Shown: piece after piece, positions 1 through 41,400 of the stretch
Layout: each line of letters starts with the position of its first letter
Position numbering within the stretch: position 1 is the first letter of the stretch
NCBI GenBank assembly: GCA_037576195.1
Contig: CM075104.1
Coordinates: forward strand, 13,594,211 to 13,658,210
Length of the DNA: 64,000 nucleotides
Origin: Phytoseiulus persimilis
Taxonomy: Eukaryota; Arthropoda; Arachnida; Mesostigmata; Phytoseiidae
Direction of reading: 5' to 3'
Notes under the pieces: model-generated
The model's database searches: none
What the model was told of the DNA's origin: nothing
The model's input: only the letters and a program-made list of their open reading frames with translations
Program-made: the position numbers and the translations under genes

Positions 1-34
1 GAGCTCAGAGAAATCCACGCGTCTCATCACTTAC

Positions 35-27555
<27,521 letters not shown>

Positions 27556-30164
27556 TCCGAATTGGCTTACACCTGGAATGAATATCGGAGGTGTGACTTT
27601 TACAGCATTCAATGCATGTTGCACATCCATGCATGATCGGAGTCGGACATGCTGCGCTCAAACGCGTTTTGGCTGATAGGCCAACGACAGCGAAGGACCG
27701 CACTCTCACAGAATTCCCATGACATACACCAGCGCCCAGATTCCGCGACACACGAAAAGGCGAACTCGGGCCGCAGCGGAGAGTAGATTCGGAATAATAG
27801 GGGCTCGCGTCGGATTGTGCTGTGATGCCCTGAGTGACGTGAGGTGAATTCAAATTGGAGCTAATAGCGACGACCAGCCGAGTTGTTGGCCGCGTTTCAG
27901 CTGAGCTCCAGCAGAGCAGACCGGAGTTCCGAGAGAACTCTGCTCATCCTCAAACCGAGCGAAGCCGGGATTTCGGCTCTTAGCGATCGCTGTTGCTCTC
28001 GTTCATTGAAGAGGAGCTCCGTGGGGACCGCGTGCGGGCATCGGCCGCCTCCTGCGGATCCCGTCGCATTGCTGAGCCGAAGCTCGAAGTTTCCAGAGCC
28101 TCCTGACGATTCCGCAGACCTCTCGACCGAGAACCCTGCTGCCGGAGTTGCGGAACGAGTCGCCGGTGCTCATCAGATATCCGAGCAGCAGCCCACGAAC
28201 CAGCTCCCATACTGTCTGGATATTATTCGGCACGTCGCTCTTGGATTTGAGCTTGACCATGTGAGTTATGTATCAGCCCTGAAAATTCTCTCGTCTCTCC
28301 TGGCGAGCGAGGCACGGCCTCAGGCTGATCGACCGGATCGTTCCTAAAATGGGATCAGATCTAGAACTTCATCCCGAACGGGGATGTTGCATGCACAGCA
28401 TGTTCTCACCAGCCGCTCCGAAGCTTGCAGCTGAAGACTCCGAAGAGCGGGCAGCGTATCTGTTGCGCCGTTCTCCAACGCTGTTCAACGCCTCTGCCGA
28501 GAGTGCAGATAATCTGTGAAGAAAAATCTCGGTTATTCAGGGCAAGTCTTCTGTGGATGGGAGCCGACCATCGGCAGAAGAAGCACCAAAAGAATCATCG
28601 GAAGTTCAGTTTCATGAATAATCCTGGAGGAGCATCGAGATCATCTATCAAAGCGTAGTGGGGGAATCATCCACGATCCACTCCGCCGAGTTCTTGCGGT
28701 CATCATAACATATCGGATGCGCGATCATCCCATCGGAGTCTCGGCGCAAGTATTCGCGGTCGACACAGCTGGAACGGAGAACAGCCGATCTCCGAGCAGG
28801 AGGGGAAACGACGACATCGCTCGGAAGAAGGCCACGACGAGCTCACCGGGCAACGTGTCGGCTGAGTGCTGCCCGCTGTTGAAATGGTATCGTTCATCTG
28901 CTCCTGCGGGTGTCGTAAGTCACAAACAAAGACTCGGGCACAAACTCACTCAGAACAGGAGCTCATGGTGCGGCTCAACGCGCGTGTAACAACGCGTTGC
29001 GATGATGGCGGTTGTAAAGCCCGTTGCTCTCACTCGGACAGACCGGCAGACAAGCAAACCTCCAGAGGTGATGGCTGTCGTTTTTTACTCTGCTCACTAC
29101 ACCCTGTTTTTGCAAACGCACGAACCTCTCGGCGAGACGTTGTAACTCAAGTGAGACCTCGGAACAACGCTGATTAGGATGTCAGCAAACCTTTCTGAGA
29201 GGCTCGGAGAGGCACATTCTCCCTCATGAGAAGGGGATATTTTTGTCAGCAAACATTAGGCCGCACTCCAGCTGCTGACGAGGCCCTCAAGAATATAAAT
29301 CGCACCGCGAACGCCGCGGCGACGCCAATCCGATGATAATAGAAACTTCAGCTCGTCCAAATCATCTGAATCGAGTTCTCGGTCGACGCATCCGCTTCCC
29401 TGCTTCTCAAGCATACGACGGGGAGCCCTGATCGATTCGTACACGTACGTACACGGAACATTTATTTTGAGGTGATGCCAATTTTATCGAGCTCAGGGGA
29501 AAGGGAGAGACCGCCCCGAACCGCCTGATGCTAAGTGGTTCCTGAAGACGCTGACCGTACGCGACTCGGCCTTCCGGGGGACTGCTTCAGCGGGAGCTAC
29601 GCCATATTCATTGCATCATTCTGTGCAGAACGATGCACTCATCGCTTCCTTCCGACCTTTCACGGACTCGGAATAGTCTCGGCACACGAACACGCTGTGC
29701 TCGGACCGTGCTCGCGGTCCTGTACTGGTCTCGCAAGGCCGTAGGAGCTCCTCGCACGCTCGCTTTCCGTGCCGGAGCCGACGATAATGCGCTGCGATAA
29801 GAAACCACGCGTTGCAACGTTGGTAGTGTTCAGAGCTGCAGATACAAAGCTCACCCATGAAAGGCGGCGGCTACTCGACTTCTCTCGGACGAACCTTGCT
29901 GGCCACCGTTCGATGTGTCCAGGGAGGCTGTTACGGATTATTTCTTGACCTAGTCGTTGAGCGTCGCTTGGGACCGCCGGCCGCTTGAATCGGCCAGGAA
30001 TTGCACGTGAAAGGCAGCGCACGATCAACACACCCGGGACGAACACTTCAAGTAACTGAGCTCCGCTGTCTGTGCAGCATTGCCCATCTTGGCGACGGCG
30101 GCGACAGCAGCGGCCGTAAACCTCGCAGGCGACGTCCCATTTCGAAGCATCGATCGCCCAGTTG

Positions 30165-30245
30165 GTTTGCCGGCGGGCGGGCGGACTGCCTGGCTGTCGG
30201 CCTCGGTCGGTCGGCTGGCCGGCCGGCCGGCGAGCTTGCTTGCCT
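30165..30245. repeat. GGC/GGTC-rich low-complexity tract
   Basis: Contains GGCGGGCGGGCGG followed by GGTCGGTCGGCTGGCCGGCC. Stop codons are nearly absent here, which explains the long ORFs on both strands. Confidence 0.75.
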
Positions 30246-33200
30246 GCCCCTGCCGGCGACTCGGCCGACGAGCCAGAGCGAATAAGTTCGAACATATCTC
30301 CCCGAAGTCTGCCGAGTCGAGGTTGCTGGTTTCCAACGGATTCCCAATGCCCACTTCTCGGAAGGTCCGGTTTCACCGGACTAATTTGCCCGTCTTGCTG
30401 CCACAGGCTCAACTATATCTGCGGCCTCACGACAGAGCTTGCAGACTCGAAACCACCACGAGCATTTTCTCGCGCAAACGCTGACTCGTGAGATGGACTC
30501 CATCTCAAAATAACTTTGAACCAAGCGGGTTCGCGAAACGAGGAGGGGTGCTGCGCAGCTCCCGCGATGAGCATTCACGGGGCCGCCAACTCATTTGCCT
30601 GAGCCCGGGTCCAGCTCTCAGTTCGACAATGATGAATTTTATGAAATGAAATCTTATGGACGAGCGTCTCGAGAGTGTCATCACAGGGGACTTGATACGG
30701 TCACTAACCCCGATTACGCGCGCATAATGATAAATGTGGCTGATGGCATCGTTTCAAATCACAGCAGCTTTCACTCTGCTGAATGCATACTCTGATCGCT
30801 TTACAACGCTGTTTGGACGGCAGCGTAATAAATATTTCCCGTGGCACGCGAGCAGGTTGCGGATCTGACGGTCGGGCCAACTAGACCGGCTCCACTCGGG
30901 TACGTGAAAATACACAGTCCACTGCCGCCTCGTCAACAACCAAAAAAAAAGACACAGATATAGTCGTCCACCGAGCTTTGAGGTTATCAGTAGTAGTCGT
31001 GTCTCTTCGTACCTCCGCCCTTATTCCTCTCGGTCTGGCGGCGCTCTCCTCGCCTGTCCGAGTATCCTACGTGGAAGCGATGGGTCGGCTGGACTTATTC
31101 GGATCTAGGATTGTGACGCCCGGGGCGCAGAATTCAATTGAACTCGGTGATGGTGATGCAAATGTTCCACCGCATTAGCGAATCGGCCATAAATATGTTC
31201 TTAGACCTCTGCCCTGACATGAAAACTCAGTGAGCAGCCCCGGGACTCCAGCGTTAACCGATTCATCACACGTGGAGAAACGATTCTCACACTCTCGGAA
31301 GAGAACGCGCTCGGAGTCTCTCGTTCTCGACGCGTTGCGCTACTTTTCCCGGGAGTGGCAATCTCGCTGTAACAGGAGCGTAGCCGCCCACTTGACCGCT
31401 CACTAGAATACGGAGAAGTATGGGACTAACACAACGCGACACTTGTGGCGCACCCAATTCAACTTTCCGGAGTCGACGTTCATCTGCAAAAATCCCTATC
31501 ATCTCGTATCATCTGATCTCGGGATCTCTCTTGACCCCGGATGGCGAATGTTTCCTCAAAGCAAGCGAGGTAGGTCAGGAAGCCAGCCGACCGGCCCGGT
31601 GTCAGCCTGAGAGAACAGCAAGATAGAGGAGTGGCTCCTAGCGGCACGAGGACGACACCCGACGAGTCCGGTAAATGGTTATACGGCCTGGGCTCCGCTC
31701 GGCGATTCCAGCATTCGTGAAAGGAGCACGGCAAGGAAGAAGCTTGGCGGGAAGGAAGCTGCGCGAAACTCAAGGCAAGGAGGGCGGCCATCTGTTGCAC
31801 GTTTTCCGTCCGGCGCTCGATCAGCCCCTTCGAGCCCGTCAACTTGCCCGCCCAGTCGGCCCCCAAACCTCCCTGCTAACATCACCGCGGGTAGTACCAG
31901 CAGACAGCAGCAAGGCTTTTTTACGACTCGCGATTTCACCAGCCATCGGATGGAGCAGGCTGGCTGCGTCGAACCAACCTCGTGACTCGCTGTTCGAGAA
32001 TCATTCGAGTCGCGCGAAAGCGGGAGTGTGTGGGAAATCTTTTCGAGCGAAGGCGATTTCGGGCTGATGGAGGTGGCCGAAACCGTCTACTCTCAGGCAC
32101 GCCTGCGTCCATGACTTATTTGGAAAACTTCTTCTGGCTGCTTTCAGCCAGTTGCACCTTTGTTGGCGAATCCCCGCCGTATGATTCCGAGGTTACCGCT
32201 GACTGAATATACTCACGATACTTGTTATCTGCTGACTCAGAAGGGGAGCGGTCGAAGAAGGCAGAGGTGGCAACAACAGAGGTCCTCCGTGCTGACGTAT
32301 TCGGTCCGCTTGTCGGTTTTTTATGTTGCGCAATCCGTTGAATCTCCGTTTATGACTGACTCGTCACCTCGGCCTCCTGTGCCCTGCTCCCTGTCATCGT
32401 TCGTGAGTTTTCGGAGCCGTCTCCTCCTCCGGGTTCTTCTTTCTGTCGTTCAAACTGGCTAGAGATGACAGCACAGGGCCAACTCGGTGGAGTCGGTTGA
32501 GGCTTTCAGATGGACGCGAGTGGAACGCGGAGCTTTTCAAACTGGCGAATAATGATTTGAGTTGTTGCCATACTGTGTGGTTCCAGCGTAAACCTGCCTG
32601 AGAAAACGGTCTGCGACGATAGCATTGTCTTCGCTAGATATTATTGGTTTCGAATTTTACGCGCTGGTCTAGAGCCGATATGTTCGTTCAGGCTTTTGAA
32701 AATGTTCGTTTTTTCCCGCAGCTGTTGGCGGCTGCCGCCTGCCAGTTGGTCTCCTCGCGCCGAGCCTCCTGGCGGTGTGATTTTCGATCCTTTCGAAGCT
32801 CACAGCTGCTTTTCGCTGCTTCTGCTCTGCTGTTATATCTCGATCGTCGGCAAGGAAACAGCTAGTTTCCTCATCCGTAGCTGCTATTTGTAGGCCTATG
32901 TTAAGCTTCGGAGGCTGGTTTTCGTTTTGACATGCCGTTTCTCAACAAGTGTCTCGACGTGTCTTGCGAGCTTTGAACTTGCCTCGACGAGAAACGGAGC
33001 CCTCCGAGACTCCGATCGACTTCTTGCGCGCGTCGACTTGTGCCTTAATTAGTTTCCGTCGAGCTCTAACTCCTTAGGCAGAGGTGGCATGAGCCTCTTC
33101 TGTTTCGTTGCGCGTGTTGAGGGCTTCTCGGTCAGCGTCTTTTCGTCCTGAGCCTCTGCTCTCGCCATGAGTTCGGTTTTTCGGCTACCTCTTATCTCGT

Positions 33201-36200
33201 TCGGTCTGGTGCTCTACGAAGAGTAGCTTCGCGCATCTCTCGAATGCTCGATTTCGTTGCTGGACTGACTGCCCGCTTATCTCTTCACAGCGTTTCGTTG
33301 AGACTGCGAGCGTGGCTTTCATGGATCAGAAGTTGAGCTGACAGAGTTGCCGTTCGATGCGAAGAGACTTCTCAGTGATGATCGGTTTCCGACGTGCGGT
33401 TTCTTCCATGCAACAGAAAACTGTGCCCGAACGAGCGGTCCACCGAACGTCACTGAGGAGCAAACGAAGATGGATGATTTGCGTCACGTTGTAAACGAAT
33501 TCACTCGAGGTGGCAGACAATGAAATCCTGGGCGCTGACTCTCCCCCGTCTCGGGAATTCAAGCTCCGAGGTTCCCGGCGAATCTCAGCGCCGGATCCGC
33601 TGGAGTGAGCTGTGTTCTCCGATGAGTTTCCACCGTGAGTTCTACTCTGTGTCGCATTTTCAGGCTCCGATTCCGGTGAAATCCCCTCCACGCTCTAGGA
33701 AGTTTCCCAGGACGGCCCCCTTGCTGTGCTTCGGTTCGGCTCGGGCATCTGCGGAGCTCCCAGTGGATTTGCTGAGCCGCCTCGCAATCGCTACTGGATG
33801 TATGTTTGGTCCCCGTCAATGGGCGTAAAAAGACCTCCGAAGATTCCGTTACTTGGTCGCCTCGGCGGTCGGCGACGATTGCAGCGGTGGGAATTCCGTC
33901 GATTGCCTCCCGGATGACTCACACAAGAATGGGAGTCGACGTCCCGGAGGAAGCCGGCGACGCTTCGACCGCCTATGAAAGACCGCGAGCTCTAGCCATC
34001 TCGCACTACCGTGAGCTTCCGAGGGGCGAACGTAACGGGGAAAGCGATTTGATCCTCCTTCGGGCCCGATTCTCCTGCTCCGATGGAGCAGACTCTTCTC
34101 ACAAGTCCTATGCGTTCAGGTTCTCGCTTGGAATGGACGGAAAATGCAATCACAAAAGCACAAACGCCGCCCGCCGAGATTGGACCCGCGAAGAGAGCTC
34201 GCCTCAGCAGCCAACAGGTTAGGGGTATCGTGGCAGCACTTGTAGGCTTCTGTTCGACTTGCGCTCGGTCGCTGCGTTCTGCCGAGACCGCCGTCGCCGC
34301 GTTGTTTTCCTCGTTGCAGATGAGCGGAGCGTCTGCGCGGTTGCGTTTCCACGAAGGAACCCCGGACGAGCCACAAACGAAAACCCGGAGCAGCCACACG
34401 ATCGCTCGTTGCTCAGCCGGGAGGATCCATGCGATGATTCGGGCCACTTAACCCACCACTAAAGCACAGGGCGCCATGACGGACGTCACATCGGTACAAC
34501 GCTGGCTAGCTAGCTGGGTGGGAGAACTTATCGCGCTTGCTCGGCGGCCAGCAGCCAGGGGGCCTCACGTGAGGAACACAACTTCAGAGCCAACAAGTTC
34601 GTCGATCCCAGGTTTCTAACTCCAGCCACCCCAGTGGACTTCACTGAGTGCGGCAGCAGCGACTCACGCCAGCAACTTGCTTGCCTGCCTGCTTGAGGGC
34701 TCCCTACAGGAGGGCCTTAGCCGCTCAAGGGCCCCCCCAGGTGGCGCAACGATCGCCCAGCACGCACGACACAACGTTAGGAACTCATCTTTCGACAGTT
34801 CGTCTCATTCTCACGAGAGCTCGGGTTCTATTCAATCTCATACTGTTGGGACGCTCTTCGTCGACTTGGCTATACTCAACGCACGGCCCCGAGTTCGGAT
34901 CCGGGGAGCACGGTTTCGCAAGAGGAGGCCTCACTTGTGGGGATGTTGTCCACCGGTTGGTTCTCATCTGCGACCCTCCGTGCCCTATTCCCCGTTCAAT
35001 TGTAGCTGCGATCTCCCTATCGCAAGGGGCCTTGGCCAAGAGCACGTCGTTCGTATGGAATGCTGGATGTGCTCATTTCACTCCGGCTCCTTTATCCCCT
35101 TTGTTGCTTTCGAAAGGCGCCGCGCTCCAGACTGCGGGCAAGGATGAAATTCAGATCAGCGGTTCCCATCCTTCAGCAGCAGTCTTATCACCCGGCCCTG
35201 ATCCGACCGGAGAGATTGGACGAGAAGTGGAAAATTCCTCCCCTGATTCCGGGCTCGGTAGCGGTTAACGGAGTGGCCCACCGCGAGCCCAAGCCCCGGT
35301 TTCAGTGAGTTTTTGTGTTTTGCTGTTATGCAAAGCAATTTCGAACCCCCGCATCAGAGCGTGCCGAGGGCGAACCTCGCCCCAGCGTGCTGCTGGGACT
35401 CGCCATTGATTCGGGACCGGCGCAAATCCTGAACCTCACACTGAGTTTCTGCTACGGTCGAAACTATTCTGATGAGTTGCCCCCCGACGGCCGGAGCCCC
35501 TTCAGGTCCCTCTCAAGGCGATCCCAGACGGTAAAAAACTGGGGAACCTCTACAGGTTCTCCGAAAAAGCACGCCCACCACGAGCTGCGGTGGCTTACGT
35601 GACGCAGGCTTTCGTGGTGGGCTGCGAGGGAAGGCCCTCTCCTATCAGACGGTCAGAGCATGCTGCTCCTGTGGTCCTGACCCATTTGAGAATTTCTCTA
35701 AGCTCTTCTTGTTCGTCGACGGCGTGGATGCTGTTGGACTCCTTGGCTGGCCAAACGGCTGTTTCCAACAGGAACGCCGCGACCTGTGGCGCCATCCGTG
35801 GTTACGGTCACAGCACCGAGTCTCGTGCGACGACAGTATGGAAGAAAGTTCACTCCATGTTTCCACAGGTGGCATCCAGGGGGCGCTGAGGAGAATATCG
35901 GGCCTTCTTCATTCGAGAGAGCGATGTTGTCGCTCGCTCGCCTGGCGAGGGATGACGCACGTGGTGGAAAAGCTGGATTTGGTGGCGGGCGCCGAGCAGC
36001 TCTCGCCGGCACTAAACAAATGCGAACGAGAGCACGCATCTGAAAATAGTCGCTGACCGGTCCGAATTCGTTGAGAGCTCTCCTATAACGAGCGCCTGGT
36101 GAAGAGCAACTGTCTGGGCGATACTCTCGGAGTGAGGAAGCGACTCCAACGAGAAGAAATGTACACACCGTTCCTTTGAGCTGTCTTTGAGCCACAGCGC

Positions 36201-38412
36201 TCGACGCAGCAGCTTGACCCCAGATCGCAATAACCACCTCCAGAAAAAGCCTTCGCGGTATTCAACGTGGCCTCGAGTCAAAGTCGATCCTGAAGCTGCA
36301 CTCCCTCATCCGCTAGAACGTTAGAGCTCCGGGACACGAGGGATCTGGGCGCTCGAAAACGAGGTACAGGAGTCGACGATGCACCCGGTGAGAGGTTGTC
36401 ACGGAGAACCGTATATGACAGGGGGACGAATTGGGCATTGGTCGTTCGACAAGTTCGACGGCAAGGGAGGGGGGCTCCTGCCGCTCTCTTGGGCGAGCAC
36501 ACATGTCGGTTCAGAACAATTCAGAGCCATCGGTCAATTCGGCCGGAATTCCTTCACCGCTCTCGAAAACACAATGGGTCATCTAGGGACGAAGTCCGCT
36601 CTGGGATAAGGGTTATCGCTAATGGAACTTGTGGGCAAAACCGTGATCCCGAAATTGAGGGGAACATCGGAGGATTGTTTTTGAGACTTCCTACATAATT
36701 CGCTGGACTGTTGACGCTCGCGTGCCCTCACGTGCCGGACGATCCGTTGTGATGCAAGCACTCCGCAGCCACCGGTTGTCTCTCCTCGGGCCCTTCAATC
36801 GCACAGTAACGACGATTGAGTTTCTTTCTACTGGAACTTCATTCTCGCGCCCGCCAAGCTCAATGTCTAGTTCTTAACGGGATTCTCCGGAATGGAGCTC
36901 AGCGGATGCGGTGATATCAGAATCGCTCTTCCCGAGAGCTCCAGGTCCGACCATTCAACAATGGTGACCGACCGACAAGTCGAACGCCGCGTATGCGGTG
37001 TCGATATTCCAGGAGGGGGAACTCTCTGTATTGACTCGAAGCGTCAGGTATTCGGCTGTGGGGCTGGGGATATGGTGTCCAGCGCTGCGGTTTGGAGTGA
37101 GCTCTCGAGCTAAGAAGCTCTCTCGATCATCTCTATCGCTGCCGTCGAACACATTCCTGGAGCTGGCGGGAGTTATCGGTATGAGCGAGTGTGAGCGTTA
37201 CTTTGTAATCAACATTCGCTCGACTCGAGTTCTTCCACTCATTTTTCGAAGTCTCGGAGAGACGAGAGCGTATCGCTGCGAAATTAGAATGATGTACATC
37301 GATTGCAATGCCCCATAATCGGTCTGACGGAGCGCAGCGGTATTCCTTAGGTTCAAGCTCCCGGTGACACAATTTTTTTCGTATACAATCTTCAAGAAAT
37401 CATCATATTCCTGATTCGCATTCACGCGAAGTACATTCCAGAGAATAACAGAAAATCACCAGATTTCCGCGTTTCAGAGGTACTCGTGAATTAAGGACTT
37501 TCACAACGAGCGTCCGGGACACTCATTCCAATCAAAGAGACGAGATGAAGTCCGACAAAGCAAAATAGAGGGAAAGGCGGTCGGGATAGCTAAATGACGA
37601 ATACGAACTTCATGTCACCTGAATTATGCGTGACTTAGGCTACGTCTCATTCACTGAATTAAGTTTCCATAGGAGAGGATATCTAGGTACTTTGAGACAG
37701 TTTCATTCGACTAGCGAATAGACTATTTCAAAGTTGGTGTCACTGAAGTGGCTGGGTTTGAACATGCATGTGGCGATGGAGAAGACGCGAGACAGAGCTG
37801 TGGATTTAGTGAGTCCCTTACTCGTCGGCCTAAAGAGATGACAATTTGGGATGGGAGGGTATCGGATAGTTACGGGAGCAATTTCGAACTTTTTTCCTGG
37901 ATGGAGGAGGATATACAGCACAGGCTGGTGCTCGTATTCAACTCTCGAATCCAGCTCCTTTTCTCAGACGGCAAAACGATCGATGTCCAATACTCGAGCG
38001 TCCTTCCGGAGGTGTGAAACCTCTTTCTCGGAGGAGCCCGGAGCTACTTTGAAAGCTGCCGGTTATGAACCATCATCGTTCAAAGGCGGAATCCCTCCTG
38101 CAATTCGTTATGTCGAGCGATGTTGATCAGGATATCGAAAACGCGACGGGAATCGGTCGAGTTTCATAAGCTTGTCCATGCGTGTGGGCCAATTACGTCA
38201 TTGTCGACCATGGAGGTGGATCCAGCAGTGCAGCTGAATGAGTCAAGTCACTGATACATCCAGTTCCTCCGCCGTGTTCCCCCACCAGACAAACGCTCCA
38301 GCAGGATGCCCAACACTCCGCGGTGGCATCGGGACCCCATGAAGGGGTCACAAACCCTTCATGTTGAAACATGCTGTCGTTCGTTCAGATGCGATCAAGC
38401 GACAGAGCCGAA

Positions 38413-38439
38413 ACTACAACAAGTTACAACTGTTGTAGT
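38413..38439. repeat. Perfect 9-bp inverted repeat
   Basis: ACTACAACA and TGTTGTAGT with a 9-nt spacer. No nearby gene gives it a role. Confidence 0.6.
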
Positions 38440-41400
38440 CGGGGCAGCGGAAGCGATGGAGTGTACGGTTCGAGATAAGCGCAGCTAGCCGACCGATCTC
38501 CTTTTCGGCTCTGAAGAGAACGGCCGCCCCAAGAGCCGACCCGTTTGTATCTCGAAATTGTCGAAAACACATCGGCTGTTCTCTGCTCTGCAAGGGGAAG
38601 ATCTTGCCAGGGTGCGGTCGTGGGTTCTGCAGGAAGTGTTATCCTCAAAGTTCCGTGGTCACCGACCGACCCTCCGAGCACGGGAGGAATCATTCGTTGG
38701 AATCTATTGGTAATCGAGTTCTTTAGATTCATGTTCAAGAGCCCGGGCTCGGCGCGTTAGACGTTGGTCCTCTTTGGTCATTACTTCTGGAAGATGGAGA
38801 ACGTTTGCGGAACGTCAGCGGAGGTCAGGAAACAGAGCTTGCTGGTTGGCGCGGGAACGATCGGCCCATTGAGTGCAGTGAATGACGGACGGCAGTCCTC
38901 CCACACCTTTCATTCATGAGGTTTGGGAGATTCGAGATGTCGTCTAGGTACAGTTTGGGAAACCTACGGGGCCACCTGAGACACGTTCCATACATCACTC
39001 GAAGCTCCACGTCTCTTCCCTTGTAATATCCCGAATTTCGAGAAGTCTCCGGGCGCGATCCATTTCCCCATATCGCGAGAAGAGTCTCTGCTCAGAAACC
39101 GCTTCCCCAAGCAGATAGCCGCGTTTCAGTATCGACTCCGCGGTTGGCAAATATTCGGATCGGAATTTCGACACAGATTTCAGACGGAATTCCCGGAATC
39201 GTAATCATTGCGAGTCCGGGTCTGGCGGCTGCCTCGGCGTCAGGGTCTTGCGGAGGCTCGACTAAAAAAATTCAAGCTATTATCGGGTGCGTCTCATACC
39301 GCTGTTGCCTCCCACATCGGCGGAAACGCCCAGCTGTTGCAAACCAAGGGGACACTCGGAAAGATGGCCAGCTAAATCTATTTTGAAACCACGACTCCGA
39401 CCCCTCCGATCTCCAGGGAGAGGATCCAATCTGACGATCGGAAGGTGGACCGCTGAAAAGCGCGAGTGTCGAGGGTGCGCGATAGAAGCCATCTATCCTG
39501 GAGTCCGGTATCCGCTGCGCTGATTAATCAAGGGAGCTGATGACGTCGTAAAACGTGTTTCATTTTCCAGCGCCGACTTTTTATAGTCCACAATCCATAA
39601 TTAGAACTTCGCGGAGAAGCTCGCAGCGTCTCCCTCCGAACATAGTCGATGATGAAGCCTTCCGATCCGGGCGTTCGAGCCGCCGATCGATGACCGAGAC
39701 GAATGTTTGCCGTGAGCACGTATATGCATGCGGAATCATGCGTGATGAATCGGAAGTATCGAGAGTCTTCACGAGCGTCCATTTCTAGCGCACCGCGTGC
39801 TTGTTGCTACCTGTTATTCGTTCGCTACAATCCACAACAGCGCTGCTCGTTGCCCTTATTTTTCCACGGGAGTTTTCAAACTGGGTGTTAAAACGCCCAG
39901 GATGTCGCGAGAAATGCCTAACTAGTGAGAAAAAACGTTTTTTTTCTGTCGTTGGAGTCTGCGCGAGTGCTGGAAGTTCTGTGGGGAGGGGGAGGGTGTC
40001 ACTCCAACGAGAAAACCAGCAGTGGAAAACTCGCTTGCAGCTCGAGTCCTCTCACAAACATGCCGCAGCTTCGATTTGGAACAAGTAAAGGGAAAAGCGA
40101 GGAAAGGGAGTTCGGTTTTCCTGGAGTCTGGAATCATCTTTACGCACAAATATCTTCTCTGCGGTCTCGGCCGAGCCCTAACATTTTTCATGAGCGAGGA
40201 ACGGTCGGGAAACATGGTCGAAACGTAGGATCTGCGTAGCCTGGGCACTGGCCGTTTGCTTTGGGAAAGGCGCTCATGATGGACTGATTCTCGCGAGTCC
40301 TAAAACGGGATTCATCTGTCGACGAAATAGGATCCCGGTGGAAGGTTGTTCTCTTTTGATGACCACAAACTGAGCGGTCGTTGTGTAGACGTGAACCACC
40401 GTCAAAAGAGAACTCGATCATGTCTGCCAGTCGGAATTTCAATGAAACATCATCATTCTCGGCTTCTCATGCAGGCGTTCGTTTTCCGTTCCTCGTGTTC
40501 GAGACTCCACGAGTTCCCGTGAATGAGTGACGGTTTTAGGCTCTTTGAGGAACTCGTTTCCGGGAATGTCAGTTTCCAATGCGTTCCGATGCGTAATCGA
40601 CGATGTAACTCCGCTATCAGCCCAGGAAAGCGGATAATTCGAAATCGTGGGCGAGAGTCCCAACGTAGGCGAATCGTAACGGGACCAGCTCATCTCTCAG
40701 CACCGCAGAGACCTCACGTTCGGCCGTCTAATGAGGAAGGCCGTTCCGCTGACGAGAGATGGCGGCAACTGGGTCTAGAGAAGGGACTAAGCACTTGCAA
40801 GCACCCAAACAGCCAGCAAAAAGATGGACGAACAGAGAGGGGCTGTCTTTTCAAGATGATTCAAGGATCGCAGTTCCGAGTCGAGGACCATACTCATATA
40901 GAGGAGTTACGAGCAGCGAGACAGCGACGTCTGTCAGTCGTCCGGTCTGTTTGTTTGTACTTCCTCCTCCTTCCAGCCGTCCTTTCGCCATCGTCCCTCC
41001 AAGGATGGACGGGGGAGCTCGGGGAGCCGACGGAGGCACAAGATAAACACAGGTTTGATTTCTGTCGGCAAACCTTGGATTGTTTCACGACTAGTCGAGT
41101 GATGGTCCGGCTATCGAGCACCTCCAGCTTTTGCCGCTAGTCAGCGTAGCAGAAAGACAGGCGTTACGACTGACAGCTGGGAACACTGGTTGGGCATCAC
41201 GGATGGGCGCAGTAGGTCCTATTGGCTAGTTGGCCCATGACCTGGATGTTCGTTTGAATGGCCCGCGTAGAGCCAGGCTCCCAGGTGAATGCTGCTGTTG
41301 AAAGTTCCTCTGTCATCAACAGGACCGAGTAGGAGGGACGAGGCGATTCGGATTGAAAGAGAGAATCCGGGGTCGTTATTCAATTTAAATTTAAATCTTT

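Noticed and set aside
27573..27630. Extended N-terminus of the channel from an upstream in-frame ATG at 27,630
   Set aside because: A good acceptor lies between it and the conserved part, so this stretch is more likely intron; kept only as a possibility.
29660..30412. 250-codon minus-strand ORF
   Set aside because: Lies over a GGC-rich tract where stops are rare; product is Arg/Ser/Ala low-complexity and plus-strand ORFs overlap it. No splice or start context.
34648..35268. 206-codon plus-strand ORF
   Set aside because: GC-rich DNA with competing ORFs on both strands; no recognisable domain.
40523..41140. 205-codon plus-strand ORF
   Set aside because: Starts and ends arbitrarily, product unrecognisable, other frames also open.
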